Of a stretch of 23,887 nucleotides of DNA, positions 23,320-23,887 are shown one piece after another; positions within the stretch are counted from its first letter, which is position 1, and each line of letters begins with the position of its first letter. Made by a program: the position numbers and the translations under genes. Below the pieces are notes generated by a model, which was not told the DNA's origin, did not search any database, and saw only the letters and a list, made by a program, of their open reading frames with translations. Origin of the DNA: CAVVYA01 sp964577835 (lineage in GTDB: Bacteria; Pseudomonadota; Alphaproteobacteria; SMXQ01). The DNA lies in assembly GCA_964577835.1 (NCBI GenBank), contig CAZOBN010000044.1:1-23887 (forward strand), written 5' to 3'.

Positions 23320-23354
23320 GCCGCGCCCCCACCCGATCGGAGACACTTAACCAG

Positions 23355-23642
23355 ATGTCGCTGGACAAAGCCACCGTTGCGAAAATCGCGCGCCTGGCCC
23401 GTATTCGCGTCGACGAAGCCGAGCAGGAATCGCTGGCCGGCGAGCTCACGCAAATCCTCACCTGGATCGAACAGCTCGACGAAGTGGACACCAGCAACGT
23501 CGAACCGATGGTGCGCGTCGGCGACATGAAATTGAAGAAGCGCAAGGACGAGGTGACCGACGGCAACTGCCGCGACGCCGTGCTGGCCAACGCGCCGGAC
23601 GCGCGCGACGGCTTCTTCACCGTGCCCAAGGTGGTGGAATGA
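23355..23642 (+). CDS. gatC: Asp-tRNA(Asn)/Glu-tRNA(Gln) amidotransferase subunit C
   Basis: This 95-residue subunit of the GatCAB complex helps hold GatA and GatB together; the complex converts Glu-tRNA(Gln) and/or Asp-tRNA(Asn) to the amidated forms. Typical features are VAKIARLARIRVDE near the start, ILTWIEQLDEVDTSNVEPM in the middle, and a C-terminal NAPDARDGFFTVPKVVE end. The ATG at 23355 is set by the family N-terminus, with GGAGAC about 10 nt upstream. The stop TGA shares its last A with the gatA ATG, so the two are translationally coupled. Confidence 0.97.
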   Translation: MSLDKATVAKIARLARIRVDEAEQESLAGELTQILTWIEQLDEVDTSNVEPMVRVGDMKLKKRKDEVTDGNCRDAVLANAPDARDGFFTVPKVVE

Positions 23643-23887
23643 TGGCCGCCGATTCGCTCACCGATTTGACGCTCACCGAAGCCCGCGACGGACTCAGGGC
23701 GAATAAGTTCTCCGCCACCGAGCTCGCGCGCGCCCATGTCGCCGCGGTCGAGAAGGCCAGGCCGCTCAATGCCTATATCACCGAGACGCCGGAGTTGGCC
23801 CTGAAGCAGGCGTCGGCGTCCGACGCGCGTCTCGCCAAGGGCGAAGCCGGCGCGCTCGAAGGCCTGCCGCTCGGCATCAAGGACCTG
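23642..23887 (+). CDS. gatA: Asp-tRNA(Asn)/Glu-tRNA(Gln) amidotransferase subunit A, N-terminal part
   Basis: GatA is the amidase-signature subunit that releases ammonia from glutamine for GatB. Only the first 82 residues are in the window. They match the family N-terminus: LTLTEARDGLRANKFSATEL, NAYITETPE, and GLPLGIKDL at the edge, whose Lys (residue 80) is the first member of the Ser-cisSer-Lys triad. The start overlaps the gatC stop by one base. The gene is truncated only by the window boundary. Confidence 0.96.
   Translation, partial: MAADSLTDLTLTEARDGLRANKFSATELARAHVAAVEKARPLNAYITETPELALKQASASDARLAKGEAGALEGLPLGIKDL

Noticed and set aside
1..23887. Search for CRISPR arrays, tRNA/rRNA genes, insertion sequences, prophage or defence operons
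   Set aside because: No regular spaced repeats, no cloverleaf-like intergenic sequence, no transposase or integrase, and nearly all DNA is taken up by recognised housekeeping genes.

Overview
The window is about 23.9 kb of high-GC, densely coded bacterial chromosome from an alphaproteobacterium. Three features point there: the divK-pleD-rpmG neighbourhood, an EipB (DUF1849) periplasmic protein, and a pyrB-pyrC-plsY-dprA-topA-rnr gene string. The protein sequences and gene order look most like Rhodospirillales in the broad sense. I cannot name a genus. No stretch longer than 300 bases lacks a gene. I see no tRNA, rRNA, CRISPR array, insertion sequence, integrase, phage gene or recognisable defence system.

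Layout. Positions 1-4143 (+) hold the 3' part of aspS, eipB, and the cell-cycle / c-di-GMP pair divK-pleD. pleD ends at a strong hairpin shared with the convergent rpmG. Positions 4232-16712 are all on the minus strand. In transcription order they read pyrB, pyrC, plsY, dprA, topA, rnr, a DUF983 zinc-ribbon protein, an S41-protease-like lipoprotein, a PAP2 phosphatase broken by a frameshift, and rpmG, which has its own promoter. Spacing from pyrB to rnr is very tight (4-nt overlap, then gaps of 2, 8, 60 and 5 nt), so this looks like one housekeeping operon for pyrimidine synthesis, phospholipid synthesis, DNA processing, topology and RNA decay.

Positions 16870-22750 look more accessory: an exported phytase-like protein (-), a methyl-accepting chemotaxis protein (+) with its own terminator, a class III CoA-transferase (-) and an AEC-family organic-anion carrier (-). 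The last two run on from ruvX (-). Positions 23355-23887 (+) carry gatC and the start of gatA, divergent from ruvX.

The window is mainly core metabolism and I do not see a new multi-gene system. The points most worth checking are active-site substitutions in two housekeeping enzymes (RNase R lacks the fourth RNB aspartate; the dihydroorotase lacks the first His of its metal motif and a further conserved His), a frameshift inside an otherwise intact PAP2 phosphatase, a probably leaderless pyrB promoter with an inverted repeat across its -10 box, and a near-perfect palindrome upstream of the chemotaxis receptor.
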